Source: Cladorhizidae sp. MBARI D1340-BT2 (taxonomy: Eukaryota; Porifera; Demospongiae; Poecilosclerida; Cladorhizidae). From it: a stretch of 64,000 bases of DNA. Position 1 is the stretch's first letter, and every line of letters starts with the position of its first letter. Shown piece after piece: positions 1 through 21,912 of the stretch. Where the stretch lies: NCBI GenBank assembly GCA_028752905.1, contig JAQNBH010000005.1, positions 6,374,502-6,438,501 on the forward strand, given 5' to 3'. A program made the translations under genes and the position numbers. Under the pieces are notes generated by a model that saw nothing but the letters and a program-made list of their open reading frames with translations, searched no databases and was not told where the DNA came from.

Positions 1-205
1 TGTCCCATTTAACCCTTGTAGGGAGATGTCTATTTTCATGTGCCCCATTTAACCCTTGTAAGGAGATGTCTATTTTCATGTGCCTCATTTAACCCTTGTA
101 GGGAGATGTCTATTTTCATGTGCCTCATTTAACCCTTGTAAGGAGATGTCTATCTCCATGTGCCTCATTTAACCCTTGTAGGGAGATGTCTATTCTCATG
201 TGTCC
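1..205. repeat. 40-bp tandem repeat, about five copies
   Basis: A unit of about 40 bp, with the core AACCCTTGTAGGGAGATGTC followed by TATTTTCATG, repeats about five times with few changes (GTAGGG/GTAAGG, TATTTTC/TATCTCC). It starts at the window edge, so the array may continue to the left. It lies in the intron upstream of the first visible ACADSB exon. Confidence 0.9.
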
Positions 206-290
206 CATTATGGGAGACTCTACTCAACTTTCTTGTGTCATGAATATTTAAATGCTTTGTCACGTGACTAAATCCACACTCTATGTGCAG

Positions 291-2962
291 GGCTACAGAG
301 GTATCACTACCTTTGTGGTGGACAGGGACACGCCGGGGCTGACCGTGGGAAAGAGAGAGGATAAACTTGGCATACGAGCATCATCTACTTGTCCAGTGTT
401 CCTGGAAAATGTCAAAGTAGGTGGCACAACTTGCTATCCCGTGCACCGTGTGTGCGTGAGGATGAATGGTGAAGTGAACATGCTGTGTCTCCAACAACAG
501 CAATAAATAAATATTAAAATCACCTTCTCTATAATCAACTTCAAACTGTATTCACTCGACGATTCGACTTAGATGCTCTAGCCTTATTCGTGATGAAGGC
601 TAGAGCATCTAGTCGGAACGGCGAGTGAATACAGTTTGAAGTTGATTATTGAGAAGGTGATTTTAATGCTATTATGTCAACTGAGAGTTCATTGAGAATA
701 TATAAATAAATGATTTGTGAAGTTTCGTCTATTACTTCAATTATGCCCCATGTCACTGAAACAAAAACACACTCATTCACATACCACACACACACACACC
801 ACACACATGGGATCTCAATTCTAGCGTTTTGATTGGTCAGACGCTCGATGCTGGACTAGAACTAGATTCTACTCTGTCATATCGTATCATATTGTAACAT
901 CATATCATTGTTGTTTTATAATACAGCGATGCAATATGATAGGACGATACAATGAGCGAGCATCATATTGTGAACCCTTTACCCAGAAACAGCTCGCAAG
1001 AAGATTTGAAGTAGATTGAACTTGTTAGAAATTTGCAAAATCATTGCTATATACAGATAATTAAAACACCTCTCTCCATAATGCTGCATGCCACCCCTAT
1101 ACCTACTTAATGCTGAGAGATTGTATAGGGGGGGATGGGAAGCAAGTTATGGGGGGGGGCTTGACTATTTGCCCCTTCATTTTGAGCTTTAGTCCTCCCC
1201 CCCTCTTAAAGGACCAGCACAGCAAGCGTAGCATGATCTTCACTGTGTTTGACCTCTTCCTTGTCTAGAATGCGGTCTTACTAGACGAGCCGATGGTTCT
1301 CATCATTGCAAGTACTAGCACACAACTAGTGGAAGTGAGATGGACAAAAAATACTTGAACCAATAGAGAGAGGAAGGTTATGCTTGGAAATGGAAATTAG
1401 AATTAATGAAGTTTAGAGCGGTAACAAATGCATGAGCAATATGATGAGTTCGTTCATTTTTTTGCCCCCCCCCCCCCCCCCTCTTCAAACTACAGCACGT
1501 ATATTATAATATATAGTCGTAAATTTGGAATTCAAAATAATCCATATTTCATGTCATATTTTTGTAGAAGTCGTGGTTCTCGTGGTCTATGAATTATTTT
1601 TTTACTGACACGACTGGCGTTGAATAATATGCAACTGACTTCTGAAGAGAAACCAGCTGAAAAGCTGTGGATGAGATTGCTAGGCCATTCTTGAAAGAAG
1701 CTAACGTATTGATAGAGCTATATGGAAACCAACAGTTGGGAGATTTGTGAGAGAGCCATTAACTAAGAGATCGCTATGTAGTAGCTAGCGGTGAAAATAA
1801 TAGCATCAATGTCTTACAGGACATGTCCCTAGGAAAGTGCCAAAGCTGTTCACTTCTCTGAACTTCAAGTATCTTTGGAGAGACATTTGCAGCACTTCAT
1901 GAAGCTAGCTCTCTAGCTAACGACCTATTAACATTATTTAAAATTTTCTATCCAGTTTTTTTATTTTCGTGGGTTAGTAGGACTACAAATATTTATGAAC
2001 AATGAAGAACTCCAGATATATGGTGTACTATATTGAAATAATGATTACCTAAGTAGCATTATAATTCTCCTGGTGTGTGTGTGTGTGTGTTTCAAGGTGC
2101 ATGAGTCTCAGATTATTGGGGAGCTTGGCAAAGGTTACAAGTATGCCATAGAGATTCTGAATACTGGAAGAATTGGAATAGCAGCTCAGGTAAGCCACTA
2201 CAGTGTATCAATATTCTTTGTCTTGCTATAATGCTATCACTTAGCATTGTGGGTATGCAATGAAAATGAATGTACAGGTTCTAATTGGCTAGATCATGTC
2301 CATGTTCTGGGAGTGCACATATTATGAGTTTGATCCACTAGATGGTTGGACTGGCTAAGGGTTCATTGGAGCATGCCACGTCGTACATCCATGAACGAGA
2401 AGCCTTTGGACAGAAGATCGTCACCTTCCAAGCCATGCAACATTTGCAAGCACAGCTAGCCACAGAGATTGAAGCTGCCAGTCTCATGGTCTACAACACT
2501 GCCAGGATGAAGGACCACGGAATGACTTTCATCAAGGAAGCAGCTATGGCCAAGTACTATTCCTCAGAGGTTAACCATTTTTCACTTTTTAGTATAATAG
2601 TTAAGCTGGTGCTAATTACTGAAAATGGATTAGCATTAGCACCTATGAAATAGCACGTGCCTTAGTGCCCTGCCCCCCCCTTTTTGGGGGCATTTTTTTG
2701 GCATGTAGGTTGCCAATCATGTGAGCTCTCGGTGTGTGGAGATGATGGGTGGGGTTGGATTTATCAAGGACAGTCCAGTGGAAAAGTTTTACAGGGACTC
2801 CAAAATCGGTAGGATAATTCGTGTGCTATTCATGCATTCCTTCAGCAGTAATAATGTCGATGTCTTGTTTTTTCCTTCCTAGGTCAAATTTATGAAGGAA
2901 CATCTTTCATTCAACTCAATACAATTGCTAAGTATCTTGATGAAGAATTTAAGAAGAAATAA
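291..2962 (+). CDS. ACADSB: Short/branched-chain acyl-CoA dehydrogenase, mitochondrial (3' part, five exons)
   Basis: Mitochondrial FAD enzyme that makes the alpha-beta double bond in 2-methylbutyryl-CoA and similar acyl-CoAs during isoleucine breakdown. Exons: 291-416, 2097-2189, 2342-2569, 2709-2808, 2883-2962 (TAA). All introns are GT-AG and all joins keep frame. Visible family signatures: [12 protein letters not shown] and [17 protein letters not shown] in exon 1; [25 protein letters not shown] middle-domain end in exon 2; [10 protein letters not shown] and [16 protein letters not shown] in exon 3; [22 protein letters not shown] in exon 4; and the catalytic Glu region [17 protein letters not shown] in exon 5. 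The protein ends EEFKKK, a usual end for ACADSB. N-terminal exons (transit peptide, first helical domain) are left of the window. A GT microsatellite lies just before the exon-2 acceptor. The ACADSB rather than ACADS call rests on remembered similarity over the whole C-terminal half. Confidence 0.93.
513..692. mobile_element. Palindromic MITE, family 1, copy 1
   Basis: Two long arms in inverted orientation around a short loop: the left arm reads ATTAAAATCACCTTCTC, then a part ending CACTCGACGATTCGACTT and AGATGCTCTAGCC; the right arm is its reverse complement and ends GAAGGTGATTTTAAT, followed by TGTCAACTGAGAGTTC. There is no coding capacity. It lies in ACADSB intron 417-2096. Related copies are at 37.7, 38.2, 44.8, 50.1 and 56.3 kb. 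Confidence 0.85.
2072..2091 (+). repeat. GT microsatellite in 3' splice region
   Basis: About nine GT repeats directly before TTCAAG at the acceptor of ACADSB exon 2097-2189. It stands where a pyrimidine tract is normally found. Confidence 0.9.
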
Positions 2963-3007
2963 AATGACTACATGCTAACACTTCATTTGCTAACACTTCA
3001 TTTGCTG

Positions 3008-3013
3008 AATAAA
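3008..3013 (+). terminator. Poly(A) signal of ACADSB
   Basis: AATAAA 46 bp after the ACADSB stop codon. The opposite-strand gene ends at 3056, so the two genes are tail-to-tail with less than 100 bp between stop codons. Confidence 0.75.
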
Positions 3014-3055
3014 AAAAAATGCTCCCTTGTTAACTTCCCTGTGGATAATTCTGTT

Positions 3056-3680
3056 CTATTTGTAAGAATACTTCCATGGGTTCTTCTTGAGATAGGGTTG
3101 TTGAGTGGCTCCTAGCAAGGATAGTGATGTCATAATAGTGTGGTGGCCAGATGCAGACTGAGAACAGGGCCACCATATTGTATTGACGCTGGGTTGAGCT
3201 GCATGCAGCTCTTTGGGCAAAGAATATCTCTTTGGGAATCTGCGAAAATTGTCTTTGGTTGGTGCAGTGCAGATTCTTTTGAGAAGATAATTTTTGGCTT
3301 TGGCAGTGGAGTGGGAGCAGCATTCACTAGCTGCTGAACTGCATCTGCTATGAGTGAATGTGCCATCAGCATCTCTTCTGTTGCTGCTGTAGCCTGAAGT
3401 ATAAGTAGACTTATATGGCATCATTGTTCTCCAGTTGGTGCTAATGTAGATGTTCAGTGAGAACTGCTGGTTCCTGGTGGGATCAAGCATGTGCTTCTTG
3501 CCATACCTTCCTCCAAGATGAACGCCATAAGATTCCACTGAATGGCGGTTGTCATGCTTAGAAAGCAGATTATGCTGCTCAGCTTCCTAGAGGGTTTAAA
3601 ATTATGAACAGTCAGAAGATGAAACGATCATTATGTTTGCGTGATAAACTCACAAAATCAGCTTGCAAAACGGTCGCCAT
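3056..3680 (-). CDS. Hypothetical protein, two exons, 185 aa
   Basis: I do not recognise the family. Exon 1 is 3654-3680 (ATG, nine codons, donor GTGAGT); exon 2 is 3056-3586 (acceptor CTAG), joined in phase 0. The frame is then open for 177 codons including stop. The product is basic and rich in Ser, Tyr, Trp and Lys, with no signal peptide or TM segment; around residues 26-60 it has Gly/Lys- and Tyr/Thr-rich runs such as GRYGKKHMLDP and NWRTMMPYKSTYTSGYS, ending PYLKKNPWKYSYK. Aromatic and proline spacing of this kind is seen in small microtubule inner proteins of cilia. That, and the head-to-head promoter shared with a probable ciliary gene, suggest a ciliary role, but this is inference. 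Two shorter overlapping frames on the same strand seem to be shadows. Confidence 0.6.
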
Positions 3681-3842
3681 CTTAGAACTGTGTTCGTTTC
3701 TATAGTGCGTATAACTCAAAAGTCGGCTTGCAAAAGGGACGCCTCTTAGAACTTGTTTCTATAGTGACAAAAAACAAGTAAGCAGTTTCTACGGTTACGA
3801 GATAAAATGCCGGTTCAGCAGAAATAAGTGTCATCCCTATTG
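3681..3842. promoter_or_regulatory. Bidirectional promoter with X-box-like site
   Basis: Only 162 bp separate the two divergent start codons. At 3785-3798, GTTTCT-AC-GGTTAC fits the inverted RFX X-box layout (GTTRCY, spacer, GGYNAC) with one mismatch; a weaker relative, GTTTCT-AT-AGTGAC, is near 3754-3767. RFX factors drive ciliary genes, which suits EFCAB10. A short upstream ATG at 3807 is followed by a stop after six codons, just before the EFCAB10 start. Confidence 0.5.
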
Positions 3843-4253
3843 ATGATGAACACTGGCTTCACGCACGAAGCTGAAGCAGCTAAATACCTCGACAAACACA
3901 AAATCTTGAAGTTTTTTGAGAACCTTACAGCAGCTCTTGTATACGAGAGACCAGAAGACCTCAAAGCATTTGCAAGAGACTTCATTGTAAAGCTACAGAA
4001 AGCCAATACCGATCCTGACGTGGCAGAGCCGCCATGCCTAGTGAATGATTCCAATTTGGAATCTATTTTTGGGATGTTGGACATAACTAAGAAAGGCTAC
4101 ATCTCTCTTATGCAGTACACCAAAGCTATGGAGAACCTGGGAATGGTGGTGTTCAACACAAAGCCTGCAGGTGGATCCTTTGGCAGGATAAACAAAGACA
4201 CCTTTATGATGGAGATCAAGACTGCTCTCAGGAACACCTGTACAATTGACTAA
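3843..4253 (+). CDS. EFCAB10: EF-hand calcium-binding domain protein 10-like
   Basis: Single-exon frame of 136 aa starting at the first of two adjacent ATGs (3843 and 3846). Residues about 6-50 form a Dpy-30/RIIa-type dimerisation helix pair (EAEAAKYLDKHKILKFFENL, then YERPEDLKAF). Residues about 75-105 form one EF-hand-like unit (NLESIFGMLDITKKGYISLM); its loop lacks the usual acidic residue at position 12, so calcium binding is doubtful. Length and domain order match EFCAB10, an axoneme-associated protein of ciliated cells. The absence of introns is unusual for this intron-rich locus and could reflect ancient intron loss or retroposition. Confidence 0.75.
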   Translation: MMNTGFTHEAEAAKYLDKHKILKFFENLTAALVYERPEDLKAFARDFIVKLQKANTDPDVAEPPCLVNDSNLESIFGMLDITKKGYISLMQYTKAMENLGMVVFNTKPAGGSFGRINKDTFMMEIKTALRNTCTID

Positions 4254-4379
4254 TTCATCATCACCGACACTATTAAACAACAAATCTTATCATTTAGCTA
4301 TTTTGGTGCCAACTTGCTCTGTAAAACTCACATATCGAATTGTGCCAAGGAATGCAGTTGTAGGCACCACCTCTCTTCT

Positions 4380-4385
4380 AATAAA
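4380..4385 (+). terminator. Poly(A) signal of EFCAB10
   Basis: AATAAA about 127 bp after the stop codon. Confidence 0.65.
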
Positions 4386-5221
4386 GTGCATTTACAACTA
4401 ATATGCATATATATACATGTATATAACTATTATGTAATAGCATTGAGAGTCAAAGATGTGTTGAAGATGGAGGAATGATCGATCCTGATAGCTTGAGCTT
4501 TTATTGGTGCTGGGTTGGTGGCATTATTACAAAAGTTGATATAATATATAGACAATACGCCATGCAGACTTTTTCATTTCCCAACTCATAAAAATTTGGT
4601 GGAAGTATTATGCAGCAAACCTAAGCAGGAGAAGGTGAGCATGAGATCCTTCATACCAACTTACTATCACAGCAAAGTATATTATATCCTACTCTCAGTC
4701 TGCGAAACATCGATTCAGATTGGTATGGCTGGCATTTCTGAAGTTGATTCCCGTTTGCCGTTGATTCCCGTTTGCCTAAACATTAATTATTTGACTGGAT
4801 CCCTGCCCCCTCCTCTCTTTATATGCAAAATTTCATAGTTCTTGACCCCTGCAACACAAGATCCTGTCCTACACAAAAATTGAATCTTCTTTGAGCCCAT
4901 CTTCAAGAAAGATCTAATGTTGACATCTAAATGACGGCAACACAAATTTGGGGATAAGGTTATCGAAAATGGAGGCTGGTTTATAAACAGCTGCCTGTGT
5001 ATATATATACCTTTCCAATGCTTTGCATGTTGACAAGGTTCCACTTCCAACCTGTGCCAGATTGATGCAAAATGAAAGCTGGTGACATACAGAAATCAAG
5101 TGTATAACTCAATAAAAACAACTCCAGCAATTGTGCACCCTCAGCATTTCAGAACAGTGACATATCAAAACAATAAACTCTCATAAGGTCTGAAAAGTGT
5201 CACCATCTATATAGCTGCCAG
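4386..5221. other. Intergenic, no gene seen
   Basis: AT-rich spacer between the convergent 3' ends of EFCAB10 and PSTK. Only short open frames without recognisable content; it should include the PSTK 3' UTR. Confidence 0.6.
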
Positions 5222-8200
5222 TCATGATGAACGATCAAGGTTGGAACTCATAGCATCTTGAAATGCATCTGCGATCACCTGCCCAAGATGTTCTAGGCCA
5301 TCGCCGGCTTCCCACTTCCCACTTCCACTCCTTACCATCCCAGCACGAACCTCACCAAGCACCTTCTTCCTCACTGCATTGGCTTCCCTGGCAAGCACAG
5401 ATTTCTGAATTTCTAAAAAGTGGAATGGGAGGAGGTCGGGGGGGATAATTATGGACAAGGGAGTTGATAAATGGCACTGTTTCCGGACCCTATGTACTTA
5501 TAATCACCTTGATCCTATAGCTACAATTGTTATTGCCATGAATACCTGGAGGTGCCACTTGCAGAAATTTAGCGATACACTTTCTCAGAATATTGTCAGC
5601 TTGATGAATGTGGTTTTCCAGATTGGCAGCTCTGCAGCGTTCCTACAAGAACAATGTGTTGTTGATCACATTATGTCACATGTGTGAAAAGCACAATGAA
5701 AACGACAGCTCTCTATATACACAGTGCAGAAGAAGGAAACTAGATAGCTCGGGGCCTACCTGGACACATACTGGACACATGGAAACTGTTAAACACTTTG
5801 CCTTCTTCCCATCTGGATGTTACCATCATGCTGACCTGCCTCGGAATAGGCTGACACCAGGTATATATATCAGCTGGCTATATTCAATATCAACAAGCAT
5901 GCAGTGGAGAAGGCTTTTACAACCCTGCATATGAGGGCAAATGTCAACTTGAAGAGAAATGGAAAAAAGCAACAAAAAACAAACAAGAGGCGATAAATAA
6001 GTTATTCATTACAAAAAATATCCATCCAGTTCCTGCATTGCCAGAAGAAAATGAAATCTCCAACAAATGTTGGTGGCACACACTTTGCCAGTGCTTCTGT
6101 GCTGACAAGAAACACAGAGATTACTCGTGGTAAAGTGAACCATGCATGGAGTGCTTTGGCTCGCTGAGTTCAGTATTGAACCCATCAAAATATATGGAGA
6201 ACTGCTAATCTGTGAAGATACCCAGGGAGCCAAATTAAATCTGAACCCTCCTGTAAATCCAATGCGAGATTAGCAATTAGCTCATTAAGGCTTAGCATCC
6301 AAGTGAATAGGTTTGTACATACAGTACCAAACCCAAACAGCTATTTGTGGTGTGCATACAAGTTTTGTGGTGTGTACAAGTTAATTCTATGGGCATTTAA
6401 AATACAGTGTGCACTATTTAAAACACAGCCTACAGTATGCTGTACCGTACCAAAGAACCACTGACCACCATTGCTCAGAAGAATATTTCTCTGTTAAGTA
6501 ATACACTGGAGTGACATGTACACATGTAGTGCTGTATAAATTATTTCAACTACAGTACAAATTATACGGTCAGATCATCAGATCAGGGAGGTTGCACTGC
6601 ATTCTCCAATTCACCTTTAGGATGTATATACATACTGGCAACCATTTTACAGTTCAGCAATATTCAATATTCACTCCCTCAAAGATTGTCCAAACAGTCT
6701 AAAGCTAACCCACACAACTTCAAGCTGATGAAAGAGCACTCTGCCTTAAATAGAGGAAATATTTTTTTCTTCCTTACTTCAACAGTTTTGGATTCAACTG
6801 CATAGCCTGCACTTAGTTGGACAAGGTGACTACATCTGTCTACTCCGAGTACACAAGAGGCACAGATGCAAGCAGTTTCAAGCCACAAAGCAAGTGTGGA
6901 TACAGTAGGATTATGAATTGATGGGAGATCCCAAAGAGGGTCGTGTATTAAGCAGTAGAGTATCAGCGCGACTACTTAACCCTGCTTTGCACATGTGTGA
7001 CGAAACTCCTTAAAGACATACATGAGAAATACACAAGTCACTGAGGTCAAGATAGTACCAAAATGCCATTTGCTATGGCCGCTTCTAATCAGAAGGATAT
7101 CCATTGAAAAGATAGATAAAGGAGTATTTCAAACGAAAAGCAGTTTTCATGCAAAATGAGGAATTGGAAAGATTCTGAAACTCAACTACAAAATAGAGCT
7201 GTTAAAACACACTCACTTTTTTATTTTAACAAGCACATTTAAACAAAACTTTGCATAATTTCACAACAAAACAAGCACGTACCTGTAAGGCAGTGTTATC
7301 CCGAGTAACAGGTAGAACAGGATTCTGCACGGCTTCTTCAACCATATGCAAGGCACGCTCACTGAAGTTTATAACAGAACATTTCACCTCTAATAACATA
7401 TTTCTTGGTAATCCCACCCAAACCAATTATAATCAACCACATTGAATCCTGTCGACTAGAAGAAAAAAAGGCAGTTGCCGAGAGCTTATCTTTCTCACCA
7501 TCCATGTATCATGTTCTTGTCCTCATCCTCACCATTCTGGACAATAGCATGCCTTGCTTCCCAGTGGAATTGGGAAGGATTGGGTAATTCCAGACTCCGT
7601 TCCATGGTCAGGATGGTGGAATTAGGTATTGGAATGGGTCGTAGAGCATTTCTTGCCAGAGCGACCGGTACAGGGCAGGTTATGCACATTTGAGCAAATC
7701 CTAGTCTATCTAACAAATGGAAACAAATCTTGGTAATCAACCACACAAAACAAGTAATTATCACATAACTTTCAGTCCACACGCTATCTCCCCCCCCCCA
7801 CACACACTTATTGTGTATCGCACGCTATACAATGTTACCAGATGGTACTTGTGTTCTATGGATACCTATATACCCAGCATTACATTATTTCTGTCACACC
7901 CTGTGACAGGATAAAGATCTCTATGAACCTTCATCTTCACATCGACTCTCATTAGCCAGCTTCTTCCTTCTATATCCTTACCATCAACTTCAGTTTCTCT
8001 TCTTTAGCTATCACCTGCAGTCCTTGGCAGTCCAGGCATTTTGAAACAAGTTTTCAAAAAAACAACTGAAAGATAAAACTCCAATAAGTTTTCATCACCA
8101 AAGTTAGGCTAAAGCAAAGGATGGTTTGAAGTTTAAATATGTTTTTCACATCGAGGGTGGGGAGGTAAGGGATAGGATTTTAAGAAAGGCCGACTAGTTT

Positions 8201-9129
8201 TGACAAACTATCATCATGCCCTTACATTTCCTTACATTTCTTTGCCACATGATAGTATTCATGTCTCATGCTTCTCAGAGGCATGTTGTCATCAAGTACA
8301 AATACAATTCTCTGGCCCCTCTCCAGTGACCTATATGCACATAAAGTGGTAGCACTCGTTGTCACAGACACCTATAGCACTCGTTGTCACAGACATGCCT
8401 AGGATCATCCCAGAACCACAGGTGAGTCATGTAGTGTATACCTTCCAGTGTCATCGAACAGCTGCTTCTGTGAATTCAGATAATGAACAAAGTTGTAAAA
8501 TTCAATGCTCGTACTAGCACTTGTTGATGTGACAAGTTCAGTGCGAGTTCCTGTCACGTTGTAAGCTAGTAATGCCTCCAGGCAACTCCTAACCTCATGC
8601 CTAGCATGCTTCAGGTCAAATGCTGCTCCTGCTGCTTCCTGAGTGTGTGTGTGTGGGGGGGGGGGGGGGGGGGGGGGGGGGAAGAGGTTGAGAGGCATAC
8701 ATGTAAGTAAGTAGTGCGTGTATGTTGTGTGTATTTGACAGGGTTTCATTTAAAAAAATTGTCCAAGGGGGGCAACTGGAGGAATCTGGATTTTAGGGGG
8801 GGGGGGGGGGGCATGATGGTTAAAGATGTGACAAAGTTTCTAATAGTACAATTTCAAAGGGGGGGGAGGGGGGGAAGGTTCCAAGGGGGGGCAGCCTTCC
8901 TCCCCCCCCTCCTAAATGAAACCCTGGTATCCTCCAGTATATATACCTTAGTGGCTCTGGTATCTGGAGGATAGAAGTGGTCAAAGTTAACCGTCATCCA
9001 ATCCCAGCCTGGAAGATTTCTAGAGCCATAGCTAATAATCCTGTTTGTTAACAGAGTTTTTCCAGAAGCAGGGGTTCCATATATCAGCAGAAGACAGCCC
9101 GAGAAGAGGGAAACATCGTCAATTTGCAT
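5222..9129 (-). CDS. PSTK: L-seryl-tRNA(Sec) kinase
   Basis: Cytosolic kinase that phosphorylates Ser-tRNA(Sec) so that SEPSECS can make Sec-tRNA; its presence implies a selenocysteine pathway. Exons in order of translation: 8947-9129, 8442-8638, 8236-8330, 7533-7709, 7283-7389, 5546-5642, 5222-5412 (TGA). Phases match at all six joins; total 1047 nt, 348 aa, the same length as I recall for the human enzyme. P-loop GTPASGKT is at residues 18-25. The VLDDN-x4-SMRHEYY motif, with Asp140-Asp141-Asn142, is in exon 3; exon 4 gives RLGFAQMCITCPVP and the KPNP-like LELPNPSQFHWEA; exon 6 matches the C-terminal helix (NHIHQADNILRKC). The donor of exon 4 was chosen as AATG|GTGAGG because it alone keeps phase with the acceptor at 7389. 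A G-run of 27 bases follows exon 2's acceptor in the intron. Confidence 0.92.
8641..8681. repeat. GT repeat followed by 27-base G run
   Basis: In the PSTK intron before exon 8442-8638; on the coding strand it forms a C-run plus CA-repeat pyrimidine tract leading into the acceptor CTCAG. More G runs (8797-8812, 8860-8890) lie in the same intron. Confidence 0.9.
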
Positions 9130-9297
9130 AGTTAAATAGTTATTGCCGAGTCAGCATTATTCATAATTCCGGTATCACTGCCAGAAACCCTTTACCTACT
9201 GTTATCGCTAAATTACCATATTAGACCCCCCGCCCCGCTCTCTTGGTTGAAATTGGTGAAGAGATGAGACTTCTTCTAGCCTTCTAATCGATTTGCA
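9130..9297. promoter_or_regulatory. Bidirectional promoter PSTK / PI4K2
   Basis: 168 bp between divergent start codons. No clear TATA box; GC content rises (ACCCCCCGCCCCGC) near 9226-9240, as in a housekeeping promoter. Confidence 0.6.
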
Positions 9298-21707
<12,410 letters not shown>

Positions 21708-21912
21708 CAACTTTACTTTTTTTTTTATCATGACAACAAATAATTATGCAAATAAGAATCAATTCCAGCATCTTCATAACTATGTATACGCCATGTGCAA
21801 GTGTAAGCTTTTGTCGTGTGTGATGTCCCGATTGTTCTTGGCTCTCCCAATCTAGACTTCTTTTCTCTGCTCCTCTATGCTCTTTCCACCCACCTCATGC
21901 TTCCCTGCTCTC

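Noticed and set aside
3030..3372. Two shorter minus-strand frames over the 185-aa gene
   Set aside because: They overlap the longer frame, which alone joins in phase to the ATG exon at 3680.
8714..8974. 86-codon + frame rich in Gly
   Set aside because: It is created by G runs in a PSTK intron.
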